Of a stretch of DNA of 64,000 bases, positions 44,030 through 52,216 are shown piece after piece. Below the pieces are notes generated by a model, which worked only from the letters and a program-made list of their open reading frames with translations, did not search any database and had not been told where the DNA came from. The DNA is from Streptomyces griseofuscus (GTDB lineage: Bacteria; Actinomycetota; Actinomycetes; Streptomycetales; Streptomycetaceae). The number at the start of each line of letters is the position of its first letter. Within the stretch, counting starts at the first letter, position 1. The stretch is taken from positions 2,728,001 to 2,792,000 of the forward strand of contig NZ_CP051006.1 in the NCBI RefSeq assembly GCF_014673495.1. Reading direction: 5' to 3'. Position numbers and translations under genes: made by a program.

Positions 44030-44863
44030 CTATTCTTCCATGCCGGGGGCCCGGCGCCAAAATCGGCCGTACGAGTGACCGTCCGGGTCCGGTTCCCAGC
44101 CCAGGATGGACAGCATCTCGCGGTCCTTCTTGTCGAAGGCCTTCGGGTCGCAGTGCTCGATCAGATCGGGCCGGTTGCGGGTCGTACGGCGCAGGGCCTC
44201 GTCGCGGCGCCAGCGGGCGATCCTGCCGTGGTGGCCACTGAGCAGCACGTCCGGGATCTCCCGGCCGCGCCAGGCGGGCGGCTTGGTGTAGACGGGGCCT
44301 TCGAGGAGGTTTGCCATGGCGCCGGGCGCGAAGGAGTCGTCGCGGTGGGACTCGGCGTTGCCGAGGACACCGGGCAGCAGCCGGGCGACGGCCTCCGTGA
44401 CGACCAGGACGGCGGCCTCGCCGCCCGCCAGGACGTAATCGCCGATGGAGACCTCGTAGACGGGCACCCGGGTGGCGTACTCGTCGAAGACCCGCCGGTC
44501 GATGCCCTCGTAGCGGGCCGGGGTGAAGATCAGCCAGGGCCGCTCGGAGAGCTCCACCGCGAGTTCCTGGGTGAAGGGCCGGCCGCTGGGCGTGGGGACG
44601 ATCAGCGCGGGGGCGTGGGCGCCGCTCTCGTAGCCGTCGGCCAGGACGGTGTCCAGGGCGTCGCCCCAGGGCTCGGTCTTCATGACCATGCCCGGGCCGC
44701 CGCCGTAGGGCGTGTCGTCGACCGTGTTGTGCCGGTCGTACGTCCATTCACGCAGGTCATGGACGTGGACGGCGAGCTGTCCGCGGTGCCGGGCCTTACC
44801 GACGAGCGAGACGTTCAGGGGATCCAGGTACTCGGGGAAGATGGTGACGACGTCCAGGCGCAT
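44030..44863 (-). CDS. trmD: tRNA (guanine-N1-)-methyltransferase
   Basis: 277 residues from ATG 44863 (TGATG overlap with rimM); a GTG at 44866 would add one residue. Makes m1G37 in tRNA to prevent frameshifting. Knotted SPOUT fold motifs: LDVVTIFPEYLDPLNVSLVG, DDTPYGGGPGMVMK, PARYEGIDRRVFDEY and VSIGDYVLAGGEAA; the catalytic Asp-containing SHRDDSFAPG is present. Some 135 bases separate it from rplS. Confidence 0.97.
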   Translation of the reverse strand: MRLDVVTIFPEYLDPLNVSLVGKARHRGQLAVHVHDLREWTYDRHNTVDDTPYGGGPGMVMKTEPWGDALDTVLADGYESGAHAPALIVPTPSGRPFTQELAVELSERPWLIFTPARYEGIDRRVFDEYATRVPVYEVSIGDYVLAGGEAAVLVVTEAVARLLPGVLGNAESHRDDSFAPGAMANLLEGPVYTKPPAWRGREIPDVLLSGHHGRIARWRRDEALRRTTRNRPDLIEHCDPKAFDKKDREMLSILGWEPDPDGHSYGRFWRRAPGMEE

Positions 44864-45474
44864 CACGCGTCTTCCCCCGGCTCGGCTTCCTTCGACTTGT
44901 CCCGCTTCGACTCGTCTTGCGCCGGCTCCGCTTCGCCCGCCTCGCGGCTGGAGGCGATCTCGGCGCGGTCGTCGATCAGGCCGGGCGGGGGCGTGATGAC
45001 GGCCCGCTGCTCCTCCAGGTCGATCTCGGCGACGATCTCCTCCACGAAGGGGATCATGACCTCGGTGCCGTCCGGGCGCTCCACGATGAACAGGTCCTGC
45101 GAGGGCAGGTGCGAGATCTCGGTGATCCGGCCGACCTCCACCCCGTCCTCGGTGACCACGTCCAGGTCCATCAGCTGATGGTCGTAGTACTCGTCCTCGC
45201 CCTCCGGCATCTCCTCCGGGTCCACATCGGCGATCAGGAGGGTGTTGCGCAGGGCCTCGGCGCCGGTCCGATCGGTGACGCCCGCGAAGCGCAGGAGCAG
45301 ACGGCCGCTGTGGACGCGGCCCGTCTCGATGGTCAGCGGCCCCGTGGCGGCGGGATCCGTGGCGAGTACGGCGCCGGGGGCCAGCCTCAGCTCCGGCTCG
45401 TCGGTACGTACCTCGACGGTGACCTCGCCCTTGATGCCATGGGCACGGCCGATCCGTGCGACTACCAGCTGCAC
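44863..45474 (-). CDS. rimM: 16S rRNA processing protein RimM
   Basis: 203 residues from GTG 45474 with GGAG upstream. Assists 30S head assembly via S19. The RimM N-domain has [20 protein letters not shown], and a PRC-barrel follows ([32 protein letters not shown]). A charged C-terminal tail of about 35 residues ([16 protein letters not shown]) is longer than in E. coli. Overlaps trmD start. Confidence 0.95.
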   Translation of the reverse strand: MQLVVARIGRAHGIKGEVTVEVRTDEPELRLAPGAVLATDPAATGPLTIETGRVHSGRLLLRFAGVTDRTGAEALRNTLLIADVDPEEMPEGEDEYYDHQLMDLDVVTEDGVEVGRITEISHLPSQDLFIVERPDGTEVMIPFVEEIVAEIDLEEQRAVITPPPGLIDDRAEIASSREAGEAEPAQDESKRDKSKEAEPGEDA

Positions 45475-45513
45475 CTGTCCAATTCTCCTGTCATCTGCTG
45501 CGCGTGTCCTGCT

Positions 45514-45574
45514 GATACGACTACGGGCCGATACGACTACGGGCCGGGGACGGCCGAGTGGCCCTCCCCGGCCC
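45514..45574. repeat. tandem 16-bp duplication and hairpin between khpA and rimM
   Basis: GATACGACTACGGGCC occurs twice back to back (45514-45529, 45530-45545). Right beside it GGGCCGGGGA (45541-45550) pairs with TCCCCGGCCC (45565-45574). The hairpin may attenuate minus-strand transcription between khpA and rimM. Confidence 0.8.
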
Positions 45575-45594
45575 GAGCCGGTTGCGATGAAGCG

Positions 45595-45834
45595 TCAGCG
45601 GACGTTGTCCACGTCGACCAGGTCGACGCGGACACCGCGACCGCCGATGGCGCCCACGACGGTACGCAGAGCGCGCGCGGTACGACCATTGCGGCCGATC
45701 ACCTTGCCGAGGTCCTCGGGATGCACCCGGACCTCCAGCACGCGCCCGCGGCGCAGGTCGCGCGAGGCGACCTGCACATCGTCAGGGTTGTCGACGATGC
45801 CCTTCACGAGGTGCTCAAGCGCCTCTTCGAGCAT
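45595..45834 (-). CDS. khpA: KH-domain RNA-binding protein KhpA
   Basis: 79 residues, a single KH domain with the GxxG loop in LGKVIGRNGRTARALRTVV. In Gram-positives KhpA pairs with KhpB to bind RNA and affect cell shape and translation. It is located between rpsP and rimM, 5 bases after rpsP, as in other actinobacteria. Confidence 0.93.
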   Translation of the reverse strand: MLEEALEHLVKGIVDNPDDVQVASRDLRRGRVLEVRVHPEDLGKVIGRNGRTARALRTVVGAIGGRGVRVDLVDVDNVR

Positions 45835-45839
45835 GCTGC

Positions 45840-46259
45840 TCAGGCCTCGGTCGACTCGGACTCAGCCGCGGCCTCGTCCTTCTTCTCAGCCTTCTTCTTC
45901 TGGGTGATGGCCTCACCCTTGGCGTCGTCGTCGCCACCGAGGGCCTCGAACGACGGACGGGCCGGCTTCGGCGCAGCGACGAGCAGCGGCGCGGGGGCCG
46001 GCTCACCCTTGAACTTCTGCCAGTCGCCGGTCTTCTTCAGGATGGCGAGAACGGGCTCGGTCGGCTGGGCGCCGACGCCGAGCCAGTACGCCACGCGGTC
46101 GGCGTCCACCTCGATGACCGACGGGTTGTAGGTCGGGTGGTACTTGCCGATCTCCTCGATGGCCCGGCCGTCACGGCGGGTACGGGAGTCGGCGACGACG
46201 ATGCGGTAGTGAGGCGAACGGATCTTGCCCAGACGCTTCAGCTTGATCTTGACTGCCAC
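45840..46259 (-). CDS. rpsP: 30S ribosomal protein S16
   Basis: 139 residues from GTG 46259. The conserved core (about 1-85) has [39 protein letters not shown] and [20 protein letters not shown]. The C-terminal ~50 residues are a charged Lys/Glu/Ala tail, common to high-GC actinobacteria. First gene of the rpsP-khpA-rimM-trmD-rplS run; promoter must lie in the 268-bp gap to 46527. Confidence 0.96.
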   Translation of the reverse strand: MAVKIKLKRLGKIRSPHYRIVVADSRTRRDGRAIEEIGKYHPTYNPSVIEVDADRVAYWLGVGAQPTEPVLAILKKTGDWQKFKGEPAPAPLLVAAPKPARPSFEALGGDDDAKGEAITQKKKAEKKDEAAAESESTEA

Positions 46260-46526
46260 GGGAGTGGATTCTCCTGGTTTTGACGTGGTGGGGCACGGCG
46301 CGTTGCCGCGTGGGGTTGCGGTACCCGTGTGCCCGACGGACGCGTCAGCCGGAGGAGAGAGGGGTCCTATGCGGCTGTCGAGTACAGCCATCCATTCTGC
46401 CATACCCGGCGGACCGCTCTCGGCCGGGGGCGGATACCCGGCCGCGCCCGCCGGCCTGGGGTGCCGACGGGCGCGGGGTGTGGTCGTGGTGTGGGATCCG
46501 GCACCCACGAGATGCCGGGGCGAGGG

Positions 46527-47147
46527 TCAGGCGGCGCCTGACATCTCCGGGATGCGGAAGGGTTTGCCGCAGCCGCCGCAGACGATGGGCGCCTGGGCGA
46601 GGACGGAGGGGACCACGCGGACGTTGCGACCGCAGTCACAGACGGCCTTGACGCGGACGCCGCCGCCGGAGGAGCCGTGGCGGGCGGCGGGCCCCCGGAA
46701 GGTGCGGGAGGTGTCCTCCGTCGTGGCCGCCGAGTGCGCCTTGAGGGCGCGCTGGAGACGCTCGATGGTCGGGCGGTAGCGCCGCTTCGCCTCGGGGTTG
46801 AGCGTGACCAGGGAGAAGCCGCTGCTGGGATGCGGCTCCTCGGGGTGGTCCAGGCCCAATTCCTCGGCGATCGAGAGGAACCGTCGGTTGTGGTAGCGAC
46901 CGGCGCGGGAGGTGTCGCGAACCCCGCGCGCGGCGGCGATGCCGTGGACTGCCTCATGGAGCAGCCGTTCGAAGGAGAGCTCGTGTCCGCACGCGGACGA
47001 CGACTCTCCGATCAAGGACTCTGGCGCGGCAAGATCCGGCAGATCGGGGTGGTACCGCTGAATGTCGGCCCACGCCTGTGCCAGCTCTGCGGCGAGAACA
47101 GGTGGTGTCTGTGTCGTGCTCACGTAATGACAACGAGCGGAGGGCAC
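46527..47147 (-). CDS. SprT-like zinc-dependent protein with C-terminal zinc ribbon
   Basis: 206 residues from GTG 47147 with AGGA upstream; a GTG at 47123 (MSTTQTPP) is an alternative. The middle reads LLHEAVHGIAAARGVRDTS, an HExxH zincin motif, followed by a possible third His in RAGRYHNRRF, like the SprT family. The C-terminus has paired Cys (CDCGRN and CGGCGKPFR) forming a zinc ribbon. The protein is likely a metallopeptidase related to SprT/Spartan, perhaps acting on DNA-protein cross-links, but this is inferred from motifs only. Confidence 0.7.
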   Translation of the reverse strand: MPSARCHYVSTTQTPPVLAAELAQAWADIQRYHPDLPDLAAPESLIGESSSACGHELSFERLLHEAVHGIAAARGVRDTSRAGRYHNRRFLSIAEELGLDHPEEPHPSSGFSLVTLNPEAKRRYRPTIERLQRALKAHSAATTEDTSRTFRGPAARHGSSGGGVRVKAVCDCGRNVRVVPSVLAQAPIVCGGCGKPFRIPEMSGAA

Positions 47148-47648
47148 GCTGTGTTCCTATTCCGGGGCATCCCAAATAATTTGCACGTACCCGTCAGTTG
47201 GCACTGATGCGTCCTGACGAGGGCGCGTGCGCCGATGTGTGGAGGAAGCCTCACAGCTCGTAACAAGCCGGTGCGTAGGCGGCACTACGATCCGCCCAGT
47301 ACGCCTTGTCACGACGATGGCCCGAGGATGCGCAAGGGGCGATTCGGCCGCTCTGGATGCCGAGTTCCACCTCGGGCAGCGCCCGTGACGGTCGCGACGT
47401 TACCGTGCGCGACCGCACCCCCCGGCACCGGCCCGTCCTCCGGCGTGATCACCGTAAGGGCAGCCTGATTGCCGGGATGTGAATTCTCGCCACACCGGCG
47501 CACTCCGTCCAAGCGGGCCCCCTCGACCCCTGGACGGAGCCGCGAGGCGGGAGTTACCTGGCATACGTGGAACGTCCGCGAGAGCGGCACGGGGGCCACA
47601 CACGACCGGACACAGCGGCGAACCGTCGGCGGATGGGAGCGCTTATCC
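47148..47648. other. 501-bp intergenic region between SprT-like and methyltransferase genes
   Basis: Holds promoters for the two divergent genes. A tiny open frame 47317-47388 (+, 23 codons, starts MARGCARGDS) is possible but has no clear ribosome site. No tRNA or strong hairpin seen. Confidence 0.45.
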
Positions 47649-48488
47649 ATGACAGCTTCGCTCGTACGGCGGCATCCGCCGCACATGGCCCCCATGGCTC
47701 ACGAGGACGCGGCGGCACGTGCGCGGGACTGGGCCGAGATCCAGGAACGCATGCTCGTCCCGCTCCATGAGGCCGTGTACGAACGGCTCGACGTGGGCCC
47801 AGGCACCCGCCTGCTCGGCCTGCGCTGCGGGGCCGGCCTCGCCCTCCTCCTCGCGGCCGCCCGCGGCGCCGCCGTCACCGGCGCCGACCCCTCCCCCGGC
47901 CTCCTGGCCCTCGCCCGCGAACGGCTGCTGCCACCGAACGGCGGCGCCCCGCGCGCGGAACTCCTGCACGGCTCACCGGCAGACGCCGGGGCCTTCGAGT
48001 CGTACGACCTGATCACCGCACTCGACCCGATCCGGAGCCCCTCGGGCGACCCCCGGGCGCTCGCCGCCCTGCTCACCGAGGCGCTCCCGCGCGCCGTGCC
48101 CGGCACCGCCGTGGTGCTCGCCGGCTGGGGTCCGCAGGAACGTTGCACCACCTCCAGCGTGCTGCGCGTCGCGGCGAAACTGGCTGATCCTTTGCGCAGC
48201 GGCGGCGGCTGGCGCCCGGCCCGGCGGGACGATCTGGAGGAGGCCGCCCAGCGAGCGGGGCTGCGCCCGGACGGCTCCGGGCGGGTCTCCTGCCCGTTCG
48301 GCTACGCGGACCCGGACAGCGCGGTGCGCGGACTGCTGTCCACCGGCCTCTTCGACGCGGCGATCGCGGCGACCGACGCCGAGCAGGTCGACAAGGAGCT
48401 GACGGAGGCCCTGCACCCGTACCGCCGCGCCGACGGCACCGTCTGGATGCCCAATGTCTTCCGCTATCTGATCGCCCGCGTCCCGTGA
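47649..48488 (+). CDS. SAM-dependent methyltransferase-like protein
   Basis: 279 residues from ATG 47649 with GGGAG upstream; the frame is open further upstream but without coding character. Class I Rossmann fold with a loosened motif I, GTRLLGLRCGAGLALLLAA (usual VLDVGCGxG), then GADPSPGLLALAR. The post-II motif DLITALDPI replaces the common DxVxxxxV. Substrate unknown. It ends 7 bases from the convergent ftsH gene. Confidence 0.8.
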   Translation: MTASLVRRHPPHMAPMAHEDAAARARDWAEIQERMLVPLHEAVYERLDVGPGTRLLGLRCGAGLALLLAAARGAAVTGADPSPGLLALARERLLPPNGGAPRAELLHGSPADAGAFESYDLITALDPIRSPSGDPRALAALLTEALPRAVPGTAVVLAGWGPQERCTTSSVLRVAAKLADPLRSGGGWRPARRDDLEEAAQRAGLRPDGSGRVSCPFGYADPDSAVRGLLSTGLFDAAIAATDAEQVDKELTEALHPYRRADGTVWMPNVFRYLIARVP

Positions 48489-48495
48489 GACACGC

Positions 48496-50439
48496 TCAGC
48501 GCGGCTCCTCGGGGTCCTTGGCCAGCCGTGTGATCCCGGCGATCCGGTACGCGTCCGCCTCCTCCAGCGTCTCGTGCTCAAGGAGCGCCAGCGCCAGCGC
48601 GTCCAACTGGCCCCGGTGGTCCCGGAGTTTGTGCCGCGCCTCGTCGTAGCACTCGTCCACGATCCGCCGCATCTCGGTGTCGATCACATCGAGCGTCCCG
48701 GGCGCGGCGGCCAGCCCGTACGCCTGCTGGGCATCGCTCGGCAGCGCGGACAGCCGGCCGACCCGCTCGCTCATGCCCCAGCGGGCCACCATCGCACGGG
48801 CGATGTTCGTCACCTGTTCGAGGTCGCTCTCGGCGCCCGTGGTGACCACGCCGTAGACGACCTCCTCCGCGGCCATGCCACCCAGCGCACCGATGATCCG
48901 ACCGCGCAGATACTCCTCCGAATGGGCGTACCGCTCCACCTCGGGCGTGGACATCGTCACCCCGAGCGCCCGGCCGCGCGGCACGATGGTGATCTTGCGA
49001 ACCGGGTCCGCTCCCGGCTGGAGCATGCCCAGCAGCGCATGGCCGCTCTCGTGGTACGCCGTACGCCGCCGGTCCTCCTCCGGCATCACCAGGGTCCGCT
49101 CGGCGCCCAGCTGGACCTTCTCCAGCGCCTCGGAGAGATCCGCGCCGGTCACGCGCTCCTGCTTGCGCTTGACCGCGAGCAGCGCGGCCTCGTTGGCGAG
49201 GTTGGCCAGGTCGGCGCCCGTCATACCGGGGGTCGCGCGCGCCATCCGGGCCAGGTCCACATCCGGCTCCAGCGGCACGTCCCGGGTGTGGATCCGCAGG
49301 ATCGCCTCACGGCCCGCGCGGTCCGGCGGGGCCACCGTGACCACCCGGTCGAAGCGGCCGGGGCGGGTCAGCGCCGGGTCCAGGATGTCGGCGCGGTTGG
49401 TCGCCGCGATGACGATCACACCTTCCGAACCCGAGAAGCCGTCCATCTCGGTGAGGATCTGGTTGAGCGTCTGCTCGCGCTCGTCGTGCCCGCTCATCGC
49501 CGTACTGCCGCTGCGCGCCCGGCCGATGGTGTCGATCTCGTCGATGAAGATGATCGACGGGGCCACCTTGCGGGCCTCCGCGAACAGCTCGCGCACCCGG
49601 GAAGCGCCGACGCCGACGATCATCTCGATGAACTCCGACGCCGAGGCCGAGAAGAACGGCACCCCGGCCTCGCCCGCGACCGCTCGCGCGAGCAGCGTCT
49701 TGCCGGTGCCGGGCGGGCCCGCGAGCAGCACGCCCCGGGGCAGCTTGGCGCCCATTTTGCGGTAGGCGTCGGGGTGCTCCAGGAAGTCGACGACGTCGTC
49801 CAGCTCGCCCTTGACCTCGTCGATCCCCGCCACGTCGGCGAACGTCGTACGGCGGGTGTCCGGCTCGGGCCCCACCGGCTTGGGCGGCGCGCGGCGCCCG
49901 AACAGACCGCCCGCGCCGGGCAGCGAGCCACCGAGCTTGCGGGCGAAGAACACCCACACCGCGACCAGGACGAGGATCGGGATCAGGGAGAGCAGCAGAT
50001 TGGACAGGAAGCTGCGCTCCTGCACCACCGGCCGGGCGGTCACCGTGACGCCATGGCTGCTCAGGCTCTGCCACAGCCGGTCGTCCGCGAAGGCGGGGCG
50101 CTGCGTCTTGAACCGGGTGTACTTGCCGCCGCCCTCGGGATTGCTCCGTGAGGTCTTCAGCTGGCCCTGGATCGCGTCGCCCTTGGAGTAGATCGTGGCG
50201 ACATTGCCCTCGGAGACCTGCCGGCTGAACTCCGTGTAGGAGATCGTCGGCTGATTGGCCTGGCCGAGGTAGTTCAGGCCGAGATAGGCCAGCAGGAAGA
50301 CGATCACCGCGGTGACGAGGAGCCCCCACCACTTCCCGCCCCGAAGCCCTCCTCCACCGGACCGCCGGGGCCCTTCGGGAGTGCCCTCGGCGCGCCACGG
50401 CTGCTCCGGGTCCTTGCGCGGGGGCGGCGCGTTGCTCAT
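48496..50439 (-). CDS. ftsH: ATP-dependent zinc metalloprotease FtsH
   Basis: 647 residues. Membrane AAA+ protease that removes misfolded or regulatory proteins. Two membrane segments (about 38-58 and 145-165) flank a small periplasmic domain; Walker [17 protein letters not shown], Walker [15 protein letters not shown] region [18 protein letters not shown] and zinc motif [11 protein letters not shown] with third ligand in [10 protein letters not shown] are intact. The N-terminus is Pro/Arg/Gly-rich. Streptomyces have a separate main ftsH near the tilS-hpt locus, so this is likely a paralogue. Confidence 0.92.
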   Translation of the reverse strand: MSNAPPPRKDPEQPWRAEGTPEGPRRSGGGGLRGGKWWGLLVTAVIVFLLAYLGLNYLGQANQPTISYTEFSRQVSEGNVATIYSKGDAIQGQLKTSRSNPEGGGKYTRFKTQRPAFADDRLWQSLSSHGVTVTARPVVQERSFLSNLLLSLIPILVLVAVWVFFARKLGGSLPGAGGLFGRRAPPKPVGPEPDTRRTTFADVAGIDEVKGELDDVVDFLEHPDAYRKMGAKLPRGVLLAGPPGTGKTLLARAVAGEAGVPFFSASASEFIEMIVGVGASRVRELFAEARKVAPSIIFIDEIDTIGRARSGSTAMSGHDEREQTLNQILTEMDGFSGSEGVIVIAATNRADILDPALTRPGRFDRVVTVAPPDRAGREAILRIHTRDVPLEPDVDLARMARATPGMTGADLANLANEAALLAVKRKQERVTGADLSEALEKVQLGAERTLVMPEEDRRRTAYHESGHALLGMLQPGADPVRKITIVPRGRALGVTMSTPEVERYAHSEEYLRGRIIGALGGMAAEEVVYGVVTTGAESDLEQVTNIARAMVARWGMSERVGRLSALPSDAQQAYGLAAAPGTLDVIDTEMRRIVDECYDEARHKLRDHRGQLDALALALLEHETLEEADAYRIAGITRLAKDPEEPR

Positions 50440-50479
50440 ATAGGGACGTTAAGGCAGATATCAGAACACGGCACATGAT

Positions 50480-50512
50480 GAAGGGCGCCCCCTCGGAGAG
50501 GAGGCGCCCTTC
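50480..50512 (-). terminator. hairpin terminator after ffh
   Basis: GAAGGGCGCC (50480-50489) pairs with GGCGCCCTTC (50503-50512), a perfect 10-bp stem with a 13-base loop, between the ffh stop and the ftsH start. Confidence 0.8.
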
Positions 50513-50515
50513 AAG

Positions 50516-50553
50516 GTCGTATGACAAGCCGTACAGCCGTCATGTCATACGAC
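50516..50553. repeat. GTCGTATGACA inverted repeat next to ffh terminator
   Basis: GTCGTATGACA (50516-50526) faces TGTCATACGAC (50543-50553), an exact 11-bp pair around 16 bases that include GCCGTACAGCC. A further GTCGTACGAC follows at about 50557. It may be a second part of the ffh terminator. Confidence 0.6.
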
Positions 50554-50568
50554 CGTGTCGTACGACCG

Positions 50569-52119
50569 TCAGCCCATGAACTTCTTGAACTCGTCCGGCA
50601 GCTCGAACTCCTCGGCGCCCTGCTGGGGCAGCTGGAAGGCGTTGCCGCCCTGGGCCGCGGCCTCGCGGCGCTGGGCGTCCTCCAGCTCCTGCTGCTTGCG
50701 CTTCATCGGGTTGCCGGAGCGCTGCTTGCCCTTGGCCTTCTTCTGCTGCTTCTTCTGCCGGCCGGGGCCGCCGCCCATGCCCGGGATCCCCGGCATGCCC
50801 GGCATCCCGCCGCCCTGGGCCATCCGGGACATCATCTTGCGGGCCTCGAAGAACCGCTCGACCAGGCCCTTCACGGCGCTGACCTCGACGCCGGAACCCT
50901 TGGCGATACGGGCGCGGCGGGAGCCGTTGATGATCGTCGGGTCCTGGCGCTCGCCCGGGGTCATCGACTTGATGATCGCGGCGGTGCGGTCGACGTCGCG
51001 CTCGTCGATGTTCTGGATCTGGTCCTTGATCTGCCCCATGCCCGGCAGCAAGCCGAGCAGCTTGGAGATCGAGCCCATCTTCCTGACCTGTTCCATCTGG
51101 GACAGGAAGTCGTCCAGGGTGAAGTCCTGGCCCTTCTTGGACGCCAGCTTGGAGGCCATCTTGGCGGCCTCTTCCTGGCTGAAGGTCTTCTCCGCCTGCT
51201 CGATCAGGGTGAGCAGGTCACCCATGTCGAGGATGCGGGAGGCCATCCGGTCCGGGTGGAACGCGTCGAACTCGTCGAGCTTCTCGCCGTTCGACGCGAA
51301 CATGATCGGCTTGCCGGTGATCTGCCGGATGGACAGCGCGGCACCACCGCGGGCGTCACCGTCGAGCTTGGAGAGGACGACACCGTCGAAGCCGACGCCG
51401 TCGCGGAACGCCTCGGCCGTGTTGACGGCGTCCTGGCCGATCATCGCGTCGACGACGAAGAGGATCTCGTCCGGGGAGACGGCGTCGCGGATGTCCGCGG
51501 CCTGCTGCATCATCTCCTGGTCGATGCCGAGACGACCGGCGGTGTCAACGATGACGATGTCGTGGACGCGGGTCTTCGCGAACTCGATGGAGTCCTTGGC
51601 GACCTTGACCGGGTCGCCGACGCCGTTGCCCGGCTCCGGCGCGTACACGGCGACGCCCGCGCGCTCGGCGACGACGCTGAGCTGGTTGACGGCGTTGGGG
51701 CGCTGGAGGTCACAGGCGACGAGCAGCGGGGAGTGGCCCTGCTCCTTGAGCCAGCGGCCGAGCTTGCCCGCGAGGGTGGTCTTACCGGCACCCTGGAGAC
51801 CCGCGAGCATGATCACGGTGGGCGGCTGCTTGGCGAAGCGCAGGCGCCGGGTCTCGCCACCGAGGATGGTGACGAGCTCATCGTTGACGATCTTGAGGAT
51901 CTGCTGGGCCGGGTTCAGCGCCTTGGAGACCTCGGCGCCGAGGGCACGTTCCTTGACGTTCTTGATGAACGTACGGACGACCGGAAGGGCCACGTCCGCT
52001 TCGAGGAGCGCGATGCGGATCTCGCGTGCCGTGGCGTCGATGTCCGCCTCGGACAACCGGCCCTTGCCGCGGAGGTTTTTGAAAGTCGCGCTGAGGCGGT
52101 CGGAGAGGGTATCGAACAC
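50569..52119 (-). CDS. ffh: signal recognition particle protein Ffh (SRP54)
   Basis: 516 residues from GTG 52119. GTPase that delivers nascent membrane and secreted proteins to FtsY. NG domain motifs: GLQGAGKTTLAGKLG (G1), VDTAGRLG (G3), VVLSKLDGDARGG (G4/G5). The M domain ends in a Met-rich signal-binding stretch including MPGMPGIPGMGGG and a basic tail that contacts SRP RNA (GRQKKQQKKAKGKQR). No SRP RNA gene was seen in the window. Confidence 0.97.
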   Translation of the reverse strand: MFDTLSDRLSATFKNLRGKGRLSEADIDATAREIRIALLEADVALPVVRTFIKNVKERALGAEVSKALNPAQQILKIVNDELVTILGGETRRLRFAKQPPTVIMLAGLQGAGKTTLAGKLGRWLKEQGHSPLLVACDLQRPNAVNQLSVVAERAGVAVYAPEPGNGVGDPVKVAKDSIEFAKTRVHDIVIVDTAGRLGIDQEMMQQAADIRDAVSPDEILFVVDAMIGQDAVNTAEAFRDGVGFDGVVLSKLDGDARGGAALSIRQITGKPIMFASNGEKLDEFDAFHPDRMASRILDMGDLLTLIEQAEKTFSQEEAAKMASKLASKKGQDFTLDDFLSQMEQVRKMGSISKLLGLLPGMGQIKDQIQNIDERDVDRTAAIIKSMTPGERQDPTIINGSRRARIAKGSGVEVSAVKGLVERFFEARKMMSRMAQGGGMPGMPGIPGMGGGPGRQKKQQKKAKGKQRSGNPMKRKQQELEDAQRREAAAQGGNAFQLPQQGAEEFELPDEFKKFMG

Positions 52120-52216
52120 GGTGGCGTCGGTCCTCGGGGTCGGAGGGATCTGGGCTGCCCTCCAGGGTATCCGGCCCGGCAGGTCATCAGTCCCCGCCCG
52201 GCGCATTCGGCGTCCG

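Noticed and set aside
47148..47648. A tRNA or other stable RNA in the gap before the methyltransferase
   Set aside because: No cloverleaf, T-loop GGTTCRA or CCA end recognised on either strand.
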